A stretch of 8,452 bases of DNA, from positions 1 through 8,452 of the forward strand of contig JAGPUY010000315.1 in the NCBI GenBank assembly GCA_018067265.1, read 5' to 3'. This document shows, piece by piece, positions 1 to 6,392 of the stretch. Both the position numbers and the translations under genes were made by a program. This DNA is from Oceanihabitans sp. Lineage in GTDB: Bacteria; Bacteroidota; Bacteroidia; Flavobacteriales; Flavobacteriaceae. Each line of letters starts with the position of its first letter. Within the stretch, counting starts at the first letter, position 1. The notes under the pieces were generated by a model. The model saw only the letters and a list, made by a program, of their open reading frames with translations, had not been told where the DNA came from and ran no database searches.

Positions 1-606
1 AATTAATTTCCCTTTGCTATTGGCATATTTTACTGCATCTTTAATATTTCCAATAGACCATAAATAACCAATGGACATGGAGATTATTTTTACATCACTT
101 CTATTTCCTAAAGCCGTTAATGCTGCAGATACACCTTTACGTTCGTGATAATCATTTAATAACACATCTTCTGTTGCTCTATACGCTACTAAATTGGAAT
201 TGTATGCTACACCTACAGGCATACCATTATCATTACGAGGTGCTGCCATTGTAGACGCCATAGCTGTACCATGCCCACATTTATCATGCGGTCCATCATA
301 GTTACTAGACCACCACCAATTAGAGTCTATAAACGTACCGTATTTTTGCACAAAACGTCCATTAGAATATCCGTCATTAATCCCAGAAGAATTTAATAAA
401 GGTTGTGATGCAGAAACACCAGTATCTATTAGACCGATTGTAATACCTGACCCTGTGCTATAATTCCAAGCTTGTGGAATATTATGTTTCTGAAAATGCC
501 ATGAAACCTGAGCATTATTTGGGCTTATTGTTGTGTAATGTGCTGGATTAATATAATCGCCATTGGTATCACAGCCAGAACTAGAACGCGCATTGTTTAC
601 CAGCTC
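1..606 (-). pseudogene. Catalytic-domain part of an S8 (subtilisin-like) serine protease, downstream of an in-frame TAG; runs off the left edge
   Basis: This is the in-frame continuation of the 607-1101 reading frame after a TAG at 607-609. Codons are open all the way from 606 to 1, with no other stop. The translation has the subtilase Asp motif (GLIDTG, Asp codon 424-426) and the His motif (CGHGTAMAST, His codon 271-273), with the usual spacing of about 50 residues between them. The oxyanion Asn and nucleophile Ser would lie beyond the window edge. Subtilases are secreted endopeptidases of broad specificity. Between the TAG and the catalytic Asp there is no ATG, GTG or TTG codon in frame, so this part cannot easily be translated alone with an intact active site. 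I call it the broken half of one gene; readthrough or a sequence error could also explain it. The family call is secure; the pseudogene status is less so. Confidence 0.8.
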
Positions 607-1101
607 CTAGTGATTATAACCATTTGGTTCTAAATAGCGAACACCTTCACTTTTAAATAGTTGTTGGATAGTTTCCAAATTTTCTACTTTTACATCGACC
701 ACATTGATGATATCATGTTCGATAACGGTTTCTCTGCTTTTAGTATACCCTTCGTAATCTTCTACTATTTGCAAAACATTAGCTAAAGTGGCCTTTAAGT
801 CCTCTGTTTTTACTTCTGCAAAGCTTTCGTCTTCTTGTCCGTAACCAATGGTTAAAATATTTTCGCCTCTAACTACTGCACTCCAAAGTGTGTGTGCATC
901 CACATCTTTCCAATCAAAAGTTCCTGTGGTAGTTAAGCTTTCATTAATTATTGCATTTAATTCGGAAATAGTTAATGGTTCTTTTTGTTCTTCAACACTT
1001 ATACTTTCTTCTTGATTCTCTAAATAATCTTCGTTTTGACACGCATTAAAAAGCGTAAAGGCTACCAAAAGTATGGATAGCTTAAGTAATGGTTTTTTCA
1101 T
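607..1101 (-). CDS. N-terminal part of a subtilase lipoprotein: signal peptide plus inhibitor I9-like propeptide, ended by TAG
   Basis: The 164-residue product starts MKKPLLKLSILL and has a hydrophobic stretch ending LFNAC, so residues 1-20 look like a lipoprotein signal with Cys21 as the lipidated residue. The residues after it (QNED) are acidic, as in flavobacterial signals that send lipoproteins to the cell surface. Residues of about 45-160 resemble a subtilase propeptide; the end, with VVDVKVENLETI then LFKSEGVRYLEPNGY, fits the closing strand of an I9-type prodomain, which folds and inhibits the protease until it is cleaved. The reading frame stops at TAG after GYNH and then resumes in the same frame as a subtilase catalytic domain (1-606). 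The intact gene would thus encode 367 or more residues within the window. As it stands the product would be a free propeptide lipoprotein. ATG at 1101 is the only sensible start for the signal peptide. Confidence 0.8.
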   Translation of the reverse strand: MKKPLLKLSILLVAFTLFNACQNEDYLENQEESISVEEQKEPLTISELNAIINESLTTTGTFDWKDVDAHTLWSAVVRGENILTIGYGQEDESFAEVKTEDLKATLANVLQIVEDYEGYTKSRETVIEHDIINVVDVKVENLETIQQLFKSEGVRYLEPNGYNH

Positions 1102-1251
1102 TTTTATAGGATTTAAGGTTAGTTCTTAAATATATGAATTATTCTTAAAAAAAAACCTAAAATAAATAGTGAACTAACAAATAAAACCTATTAATAATAT
1201 CAAATACACACATACGAACCTGCCCATTTGAAGTTTAATAATAGTTCTGAA

Positions 1252-1346
1252 TTTGCGTTAGCGGTAGAAATGGCATCCTTTTTTTGCTGCTATATATGGC
1301 AAAAAAAGATTTAATGAATGACGCGACCTTTATGGTAACGCCCAAA
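1252..1346. ncRNA. Structured intergenic element with nested inverted repeats (possible flavobacterial repeat, RNA or terminator)
   Basis: The 253-base gap between tatA and the protease gene holds a nested structure. The inner stem is CTTTTTTTGC (1278-1287) against GCAAAAAAAG (1299-1308), ten perfect pairs around an 11-base loop. The outer arms are TTTGCGTTA (1252-1260) and TAACGCCCAAA (1336-1346), which pair with a two-base bulge. Between them lie the more GC-rich segments GCGGTAGAAATGGCATC and GACGCGACC, which stand out from the AT-rich surroundings. From memory, unverified, very similar elements recur between genes in flavobacterial genomes. On the minus strand it sits right behind tatA and could end that transcript. 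The rest of the gap (1102-1251) shows no gene or clear site. Confidence 0.45.
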
Positions 1347-1354
1347 TAATTAAT

Positions 1355-1642
1355 TTATAGTTTACGACGCACGGAACCAGTAAAATCTTCAAGATCGTCT
1401 TTTACTTTTTTAAGTTCGTCATCGACATCTTTAGTGATAGAAGTATCTATGCCATGCTTATCTGCACTTTTGGTAATCTCATGTTTAATGTCGTTGGTTG
1501 CGTCTTTAAGTGTACGCATTCCCTTCCCTAAACCTCTAGCTATCTCGGGTATTTTGTCTGCACCAAATACCATAACCACCACAAATAGTATTAAGACTAT
1601 TTCTGGGCTGCTTATAAATAAAAATGTTGTTTTTAAAATCAC
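1355..1642 (-). CDS. tatA: Twin-arginine translocase subunit TatA/TatE family
   Basis: The 95-residue protein has the TatA layout: a short N-terminus, one membrane helix (about residues 11-27, PEIVLILFVVVMVFG), the hinge FGADKIPEI, an amphipathic helix (ARGLGKGMRTLKDATNDI) and a charged C-terminal tail rich in Lys and Asp. TatA oligomers form the pore that lets folded proteins with twin-arginine signals cross the inner membrane, working with TatC. The Phe-Gly hinge and the following PEIARGLGKG are the family's signature. The start is GTG at 1642; no ATG lies upstream in frame before a stop, and the next Met would remove most of the helix. No tatC is in the window, which is normal for scattered tat genes in this phylum. 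The gene lies behind its own terminator-promoter junction, apart from the M1 operon. Confidence 0.92.
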   Translation of the reverse strand: MILKTTFLFISSPEIVLILFVVVMVFGADKIPEIARGLGKGMRTLKDATNDIKHEITKSADKHGIDTSITKDVDDELKKVKDDLEDFTGSVRRKL

Positions 1643-1646
1643 AGTA

Positions 1647-1654
1647 CAAATATA
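1647..1654 (-). promoter_or_regulatory. Candidate -7 promoter box for tatA (TATATTTG)
   Basis: On the minus strand TATATTTG matches the Bacteroidota -7 consensus TAnnTTTG exactly. It follows the M1 terminator and precedes the tatA GTG by only 4 bases, so a transcript begun from it would have almost no leader. A TTTG lies upstream with a 15-base spacer, shorter than usual for the -33 box. Confidence 0.4.
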
Positions 1655-1678
1655 GTGAGTTGTTTAATACAAATAAAA

Positions 1679-1704
1679 AAAGCCGACTAATAAAAGTCGG
1701 CTTT
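1679..1704 (-). terminator. Intrinsic terminator behind the M1 peptidase gene
   Basis: A perfect 9-base-pair stem, AAAGCCGAC (1679-1687) against GTCGGCTTT (1696-1704), encloses an 8-base loop. Read on the minus strand it is followed by a run of T (1680 down to 1674), which makes a classic rho-independent terminator about 20 bases after the M1 stop codon. No gene reads toward it from the plus side. Confidence 0.85.
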
Positions 1705-1723
1705 GTTAATAATATTTTTAAAA

Positions 1724-4030
1724 CTAGTTTTTAACTTCTTTTTTGAAGCTATCAAACTTGCTTTCTGTTACTTCTCTTGGCCAAGAATTATTAGTAGTAT
1801 CTACATCTGCAGTTTCTAAATTTGGATCTACTTTAATAGATACAATTTCTTTTTCTGAAGCTATAGCTTTGCTAACTTCTTTATCGTTTAATCTCCAAAT
1901 TTGCGCAGGATATGTAATGGTTTCTGATGTACCATCTGCATAGGTATATTCTGCAATAATAGGCATTACCAATCCTCCAGGCTTATCGAAAGTTACTTTA
2001 TAAAAGAATTTTGGCTCTTTTATTTTAGCTCTTTCTTCTGGCGTAAAATTATCCATTACGTACTCATTTAATGTTGGAGAGTTTTCTAATGCAGATTTCC
2101 CTTTTAAGCCATCATTAAAATCTTCACTTCCTTCTTCTACAAAGAATACTAAAGGTGGTAAATCACTTAACTTCATTCCACGTTGTTCTGCAATTTTCTT
2201 GATTTCTGCATTTGGCTCATTAGATACGTAGTATTTCTTTACTTCTTTAACTCCGATATCTACATAATCTGTGGTGTAAAACCATCCTCTCCAGTACCAA
2301 TCTAAATCGAATGCAGAAGCATCTTCCATAGTTCTAAAGAAATCTTCTGGTGTTGGGTGTTTAAACATCCAACGGTTTGCATATTCTCTAAAAGCATAAT
2401 CAAATAACTCAGGTCCCATTACGGTTTCTCTTAGTATATTAAGAGCAGTTCCTGGTTTACCGTATGCGTTATTACCAAATTGGTATGTGTTTAATCCTTT
2501 GGTCATGATTGGAGCAATAAAATCTTGATCTCCTCCCATATAGTTTACAATTTTAGCTGCTGGACCACGACGAGAAGGATATGCGGTTTGTCCTTCTGAT
2601 AATGCACCTGGATACCATTTACCAAAATCTTGTTCTGCTACGTATTGCACAAAAGTGTTTAAACCTTCGTCCATCCATGTCCATTGTCTTTCATCACTAT
2701 TTACAATCATTGGAAAGAAGTTATGCCCTACTTCATGAATAATTACACTCATCATTCCAAATTTTGTTCTGTCGCTATAATTACCTTCTGCATCTGGACG
2801 ACCGTAGTTCCAGCAAATCATAGGATATTCCATACCTTGTTGTTTTGCATGTACTGAAATTGCTTTGTGGTATGGGTAATCGAAAGTCATACGAGAATAC
2901 GACTTTAATGTACTTGCTACAGCTTTAGTAGACCAGTCTTCCCATAAAGGATTTCCTTCTTTTCCATACATAGAAACAGCCATAACATCTGTATCCCCAA
3001 TTTTAACACTCATCATGTCCCAGATATATCTTCTAGACGTTGCAAAACCAAAGTCACGTACATTTTCTGCGTACAATTTCCAGGTATTTGTTTTTGTAGA
3101 TTTTGTTTTTAATTTTTCAATTACTTCGTCTTGCGTAACGATTACAACTGGTTCGTCATAGGACTTCTTTGCTTGGTCATAACGTTTCATCATTTCTTTA
3201 GAATAGACTTCTTTTCTATTGGTAAGTTTTCCGGTACCATCTAAAATATGATCTGCAGGAACAGTAATGTTCACTTCAAAGTTTCCGAAAGGTAAAGCAA
3301 ATTCATCTCTTCCCCAGAATTGTGAGTTTTGCCATCCTTCTACATCACTGTAAACAGCCATTCTAGGATAGAATTGCGCCATTACATACGCTCTATTATC
3401 ATCTTCTGCAAAATACTCATAACCAGATCTACCTCTTCCGTTTACGTGATCATTAATATTGTACCACCATTTTATAGCGAACGAGAATTTTTGTCCTGTT
3501 GCTAATGGCGTTGGTAACTCTACACGCATCATTGTGCGATTAATCATGTGCTGTAAAGCACGACCGTTTGCATCTTTTACTTCTTGAATATTAAAACCGC
3601 CATCAAAAGCTTCGGTTAAATACTTACTAGCAAATGCACCTGGTGTTTCTGCTGGCTGTGAAGAATCATCACTAATTAAAGGCGTTTTAGAGTCTTTAGC
3701 TCTCATATTTTGATCTAACTGTACCCAAAGATATTTTAATGTATCTGGTGAATTGTTAGTGTATGTTATGGTTTCAAAACCGGAAAGTTTAGCATTGGTG
3801 TCGTCTAATACTAGATCCATTTTATAATCTGCTTGTTGTTGGTAGTAAGCAGAACCTGGAGCTCCAGATGCAGTTCGATACATATTTGGTGTAGCGAATT
3901 CATCATAAAGTTGTTTGAATTTGTTGGTGTTGGTGTGCCCTTGCTCTCTTTCTGTTGTTTCTTCTTCTTGTGCAAATGCACCAGCGGTTAGAAATATAAC
4001 GGAAAGGAATACATACTTTAATTTATTCAT
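1724..4030 (-). CDS. Secreted M1 family zinc metallopeptidase (aminopeptidase-like)
   Basis: The 768-residue protein has a cleavable signal peptide (residues 1-20, ending GAFA before QEEE), a beta-rich N-terminal domain (about 55-260) and a gluzincin catalytic domain (about 330-590). The zinc site is HEVGH (His432, Glu433, His436) with the third ligand Glu455 in WMDEGLNTF, the exact HEXXH-X18-E spacing of family M1. GMEYP at 399-403 stands where M1 aminopeptidases have GAMEN, and Tyr523 in AYGKPGTAL fits the catalytic Tyr. M1 enzymes remove N-terminal residues from peptides; the altered GAMEN motif makes the substrate preference uncertain. A C-terminal region of about 170 residues follows, with beta-type sequence. 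The signal peptide points to the periplasm or outer surface. The gene follows DUF6702 by 64 bases without a terminator between them, so it is probably cotranscribed, and ends at the 1679-1704 terminator. Confidence 0.93.
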   Translation of the reverse strand: MNKLKYVFLSVIFLTAGAFAQEEETTEREQGHTNTNKFKQLYDEFATPNMYRTASGAPGSAYYQQQADYKMDLVLDDTNAKLSGFETITYTNNSPDTLKYLWVQLDQNMRAKDSKTPLISDDSSQPAETPGAFASKYLTEAFDGGFNIQEVKDANGRALQHMINRTMMRVELPTPLATGQKFSFAIKWWYNINDHVNGRGRSGYEYFAEDDNRAYVMAQFYPRMAVYSDVEGWQNSQFWGRDEFALPFGNFEVNITVPADHILDGTGKLTNRKEVYSKEMMKRYDQAKKSYDEPVVIVTQDEVIEKLKTKSTKTNTWKLYAENVRDFGFATSRRYIWDMMSVKIGDTDVMAVSMYGKEGNPLWEDWSTKAVASTLKSYSRMTFDYPYHKAISVHAKQQGMEYPMICWNYGRPDAEGNYSDRTKFGMMSVIIHEVGHNFFPMIVNSDERQWTWMDEGLNTFVQYVAEQDFGKWYPGALSEGQTAYPSRRGPAAKIVNYMGGDQDFIAPIMTKGLNTYQFGNNAYGKPGTALNILRETVMGPELFDYAFREYANRWMFKHPTPEDFFRTMEDASAFDLDWYWRGWFYTTDYVDIGVKEVKKYYVSNEPNAEIKKIAEQRGMKLSDLPPLVFFVEEGSEDFNDGLKGKSALENSPTLNEYVMDNFTPEERAKIKEPKFFYKVTFDKPGGLVMPIIAEYTYADGTSETITYPAQIWRLNDKEVSKAIASEKEIVSIKVDPNLETADVDTTNNSWPREVTESKFDSFKKEVKN

Positions 4031-4094
4031 TGGATAAAATTTGGTTAGAAAATGATGTCCAAAATACTAAAAAATTAAAATATTTTAACGCTTT

Positions 4095-4598
4095 TTAATT
4101 AAAGTTTAACACGCCTTTATCATTCCCCTTTCTTAAAAGCAAACTTTTCTTTTTACCATTAATGTTAGTGCGAATAATATTTTCTTGTTCCTCAAATATG
4201 TCCATCAATATCCTGTTGGTAATTTGAAAGCTTTTAATTTCTTTAATCCCTTCTATTTCTAGGTAGCAAAAAATAATATCCTCTTCGTATTCTTTTCCTA
4301 AAAAATTAAAATTTTCGAATTTACCATTAATATTTATCTGTAGTTTATCTTTTAAATAGCGCTCGATATACATGTTTACGGTAGAAATCTCGTCTTCCAC
4401 ATCGAGTGTGATTTTCTCATCGTAACGTTCTCGTAGTAATTTTTCGAAATCATCAATAAAAATTCTAGAGATTATTTGTACCGATTCTTTTTCCTTTACA
4501 TATTCGACTTTTGTTACACTTACATAGTATTTGTGTACTGCTGTAAATGCAAACATTGGGATCATTAAAAGTACTAAGGCAAATTTTAGATTCTTCAT
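4095..4598 (-). CDS. DUF6702 family secreted protein, function unknown
   Basis: The 167-residue protein starts with a signal peptide (about 1-20, ending FAFTA) followed by HKYYVSVTKVEY, an opening I recognise as typical of the DUF6702 family of Bacteroidota. The body is predicted mixed: IDDFEKLLRERY, a charged middle, then strands such as FENFNFLGKEYEEDIIFCYLEIEG. No catalytic motif is visible. Family members often sit just upstream of an M1 peptidase, as here (64-base gap), which suggests a role linked to that enzyme; this is inference from context only. The ATG at 4598 gives a good signal peptide and lies 5 bases behind a hairpin sequence shared with pepE (4604-4619). That leader and the 94-base gap to the upstream gene suggest that it can start its own transcript. 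Confidence 0.82.
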   Translation of the reverse strand: MKNLKFALVLLMIPMFAFTAVHKYYVSVTKVEYVKEKESVQIISRIFIDDFEKLLRERYDEKITLDVEDEISTVNMYIERYLKDKLQININGKFENFNFLGKEYEEDIIFCYLEIEGIKEIKSFQITNRILMDIFEEQENIIRTNINGKKKSLLLRKGNDKGVLNFN

Positions 4599-4603
4599 AT
4601 TTA

Positions 4604-4621
4604 TTTTCCGTGAAAACGGAA
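4604..4621 (-). promoter_or_regulatory. Leader hairpin or operator upstream of the DUF6702 gene
   Basis: On the minus strand the sequence TTCCGTTTTCACGGAAAA forms a 6-pair stem (TTCCGT with ACGGAA) around TTTC, ending 5 bases before the ATG. The 16 bases from CCGT on are identical to those at 6372-6387 before pepE, with the same 5-base spacing to ATG. It could be a regulator site or an RNA hairpin that controls ribosome access. A candidate promoter box (TACTTTTTG, 4680-4672) lies about 73 bases upstream of the ATG. Confidence 0.5.
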
Positions 4622-4692
4622 ATCTTTTTTATTAAACGTAAAAGTAATTATTTTTTAGATGAATTGTATTTCAAAAAGTATTCCAAAGCAAC

Positions 4693-5466
4693 TTAATCTT
4701 CTTTATCGTTTAAAATGGCTTTATACGCTTTTAATTTTTGTTTTAAAAAAACCAATATTTCTAAATCGCTCTTGTTTTTACAGATTTTAGTAAAATCTAC
4801 AGCATCGGAAACAAAATAAAAATAGTCCATAATTTTATCTTCACGTAATGGGCTTTCTTCAAATAAATCTTTAGAAAAGGTCGTTTTCACTTGATACATT
4901 AAGACTTCTATTTCATCTAATCGCACTCTGTTTTTCAGCTTTTTTGTTCTTCCGCTTATTGCATTTAAAATAGGATTTAAAGGAATAAAACCGCCTCCAG
5001 TGGTTGCTTCATTTAATAATCTTTCGTTATGTGTTTTTAGTGGACCTTGGTAACTTGGTATGCCAAGACTTAATGCCGTTACTGGTTTTCCTTCCACAGC
5101 GTTCATATCTTTCATTAAATCTCCTGTTAGCATTTTACCAATGACTACTTCATCTAACTCGTTGATATATTCTTCTAGTGTTATCGTTATTTTTTTGGAC
5201 AAAACATGTTCTATGGTAATAACCAAAGTTTCTAATTTGTTTTGAATAGAAGAAACGACCAAAGTATCGTTAAGTTTTACCGGGATTACAAACTTGCCTT
5301 TTGCATTTGTAATAGTGAACTTTTGCGAAGTTTTATTAATGATATGTATGTTTTCTAAATCGGCATTACTTTTAACTTCCCCTTGAATATCTACGGTTTG
5401 TGACCAGGACATTTGAAAACAAAGCAAGCAAATTAGCAATGCACTTATACACTTAATCTTGCCCAT
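4693..5466 (-). CDS. Secreted CarboxypepD_reg-like domain protein, downstream paralogue
   Basis: The 257-residue protein has a signal peptide (1-22, ending SWSQ) and then a beta-sandwich domain of about 80 residues (24-108) with the pattern of CarboxypepD_reg-like domains: VDIQGEVKS, TITNAKGKFVIPVKLNDTLVVSS, and a closing LDEVVIG. In TonB-dependent receptors that ending leads to the plug; here no barrel follows. Residues 110-257 are not recognised; they hold GIPSYQGP and a Lys-rich patch near GRTKKLKNR. It is clearly a paralogue of the 5453-6253 product: the same signal ending, domain, and LTG(D/E)L motif after the domain. Its ATG overlaps the upstream gene by 14 bases, so the two are probably translationally coupled. 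Function is unknown; a periplasmic or surface role is inferred from the signal peptide. The next gene follows after 94 bases. Confidence 0.8.
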   Translation of the reverse strand: MGKIKCISALLICLLCFQMSWSQTVDIQGEVKSNADLENIHIINKTSQKFTITNAKGKFVIPVKLNDTLVVSSIQNKLETLVITIEHVLSKKITITLEEYINELDEVVIGKMLTGDLMKDMNAVEGKPVTALSLGIPSYQGPLKTHNERLLNEATTGGGFIPLNPILNAISGRTKKLKNRVRLDEIEVLMYQVKTTFSKDLFEESPLREDKIMDYFYFVSDAVDFTKICKNKSDLEILVFLKQKLKAYKAILNDKED

Positions 5467-6253
5467 TTATATTTTTTAAAAACAACTTACTTTGCGTAAG
5501 TAAAAATTCAAGTAACGCTACTTCATTTTCTTTTTTAAGCAATGTATAATCTAATGGACTTGCTTCAACAAAAGCGTAAAAAGCTTCGGTTTGACTTATG
5601 GGTATTTCGAAATTTTCATAAATAAAGGCTGCGGAATAGATCTCGGATAAATCTAAAATTTCCTTCGTATCTTTATCTCTTTCTTTAAGCTCCTGATAAG
5701 TAAGTTTCTTTTTATTTTTAAATGAAACTCCAAATAATTTCAACACTGCTACCGGATCAAAACCATTATAAAGCTGTCCTTTTTTCACTAAGGCATTATC
5801 CACTTTATTCATTCTAATATCCTCAAATTCTAATTTATCCATGTTTCCAATATCAATAGGAATTGGTTTAAAATATTCTGCATTCTCCACATCTACTAGT
5901 AATTCACCCGTTAAATTATGTGTGAGTATTACCACCTCATCTAAAGTATTTACTTCTTCATTTACCAAAATGGTAAGTGCTCTACTTTTAATTATTTCGT
6001 CATTAATAATTATGCTTACTTTTTTAAAAGTAAGTGCAGAAATATGTAGCACGTCCTTTAGTTTTACTTCTATAGTAAAGTTTCCATTTATATCTGTAAT
6101 GGTTCCTTTTTTTGAAGTACTATTATAGATAGTAATGTTTTCTATATCGGAAGCTTCCGAAACTATTTTACCTTGGATTTCTATGCTTTGCGACCAAGAC
6201 ATATGGACACAAAAAAGACTTATCATTAGCGATAAAAAATATGTAGTTTTCAA
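5453..6253 (-). CDS. Secreted CarboxypepD_reg-like domain protein, upstream paralogue
   Basis: The 266-residue protein starts with TTG at 6253. The nearest ATG, nine codons on, would leave a poor signal peptide without its basic end, while the TTG start gives MKTTYFLSLMISLF and a cut after SWSQ (about residue 22), the same length as in its paralogue. Residues 24-110 form a CarboxypepD_reg-like beta-sandwich (IEIQGKIVS, GTITDINGNFTIEVKLKDVLHIS, NTLDEVVI), followed by about 155 residues of unknown fold with Lys-rich stretches (SFKNKKKLTYQELKERDKDTK). No enzyme motif is visible. It is the first gene of the minus-strand block and shares a 139-base divergent region with pepE. A weak promoter-like TAAGATTTG lies at 6296-6288, about 35 bases upstream, with one base too many in the spacer. 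Confidence 0.8.
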   Translation of the reverse strand: MKTTYFLSLMISLFCVHMSWSQSIEIQGKIVSEASDIENITIYNSTSKKGTITDINGNFTIEVKLKDVLHISALTFKKVSIIINDEIIKSRALTILVNEEVNTLDEVVILTHNLTGELLVDVENAEYFKPIPIDIGNMDKLEFEDIRMNKVDNALVKKGQLYNGFDPVAVLKLFGVSFKNKKKLTYQELKERDKDTKEILDLSEIYSAAFIYENFEIPISQTEAFYAFVEASPLDYTLLKKENEVALLEFLLTQSKLFLKNINGQD

Positions 6254-6318
6254 GTTGTTAGTTTTTAATAGCTTAAAGAACGCATTTCAAATCTTAAATA
6301 AAATGAAAAGGCTATATA

Positions 6319-6326
6319 AACTTTTG
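6319..6326 (+). promoter_or_regulatory. Weak candidate -7 box for pepE (AACTTTTG)
   Basis: AACTTTTG differs from the Bacteroidota consensus TAnnTTTG at one position and lies 66 bases before the pepE ATG. It matches in place the TACTTTTTG about 73 bases before the DUF6702 start. The region 6254-6392 holds no gene and must carry divergent promoters for pepE and the paralogue pair. Confidence 0.3.
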
Positions 6327-6369
6327 TTAAAAGCAATTCTGTATTTTTACTAAAGTTTAATTTAAAGAA

Positions 6370-6387
6370 TACCGTTTTCACGGAAAA
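6370..6387 (+). promoter_or_regulatory. Leader hairpin or operator upstream of pepE
   Basis: CCGTTTTCACGGAAAA at 6372-6387 contains a 4-pair stem (CCGT with ACGG) around TTTC and ends 5 bases before the ATG. It is identical to the element before DUF6702 (4619-4604 on the minus strand). Similarity continues through the spacer and first codons. Upstream, the short blocks CAATTC, TTTTAC, GTTTAAT and AAAGA occur in the same order in both leaders. A shared regulator or shared origin is likely. Confidence 0.5.
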
Positions 6388-6392
6388 CAAAT

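Noticed and set aside
1434..1655. Plus-strand open frame of 73 codons opposite tatA
   Set aside because: It lies fully antisense to the clear tatA gene, and its translation has no recognisable family or signal.
1743..1943. Plus-strand open frame of 66 codons inside the M1 gene
   Set aside because: It is antisense to the well-supported M1 reading frame and shows no features of its own.
4075..4088. Perfect palindrome TTAAAATATTTTAA between DUF6702 and the M1 gene
   Set aside because: It is made only of A and T in a very AT-rich gap, so a chance match is likely. It has no GC stem to act as a terminator.
5060..6353. Three plus-strand open frames (5060-5245, 5841-6128, 6135-6353) opposite the CarboxypepD_reg-like pair
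   Set aside because: They are low-complexity Ser/Ile/Phe-rich shadows of AT-rich coding DNA. The last one crosses the operon start and ends in the divergent promoter region.
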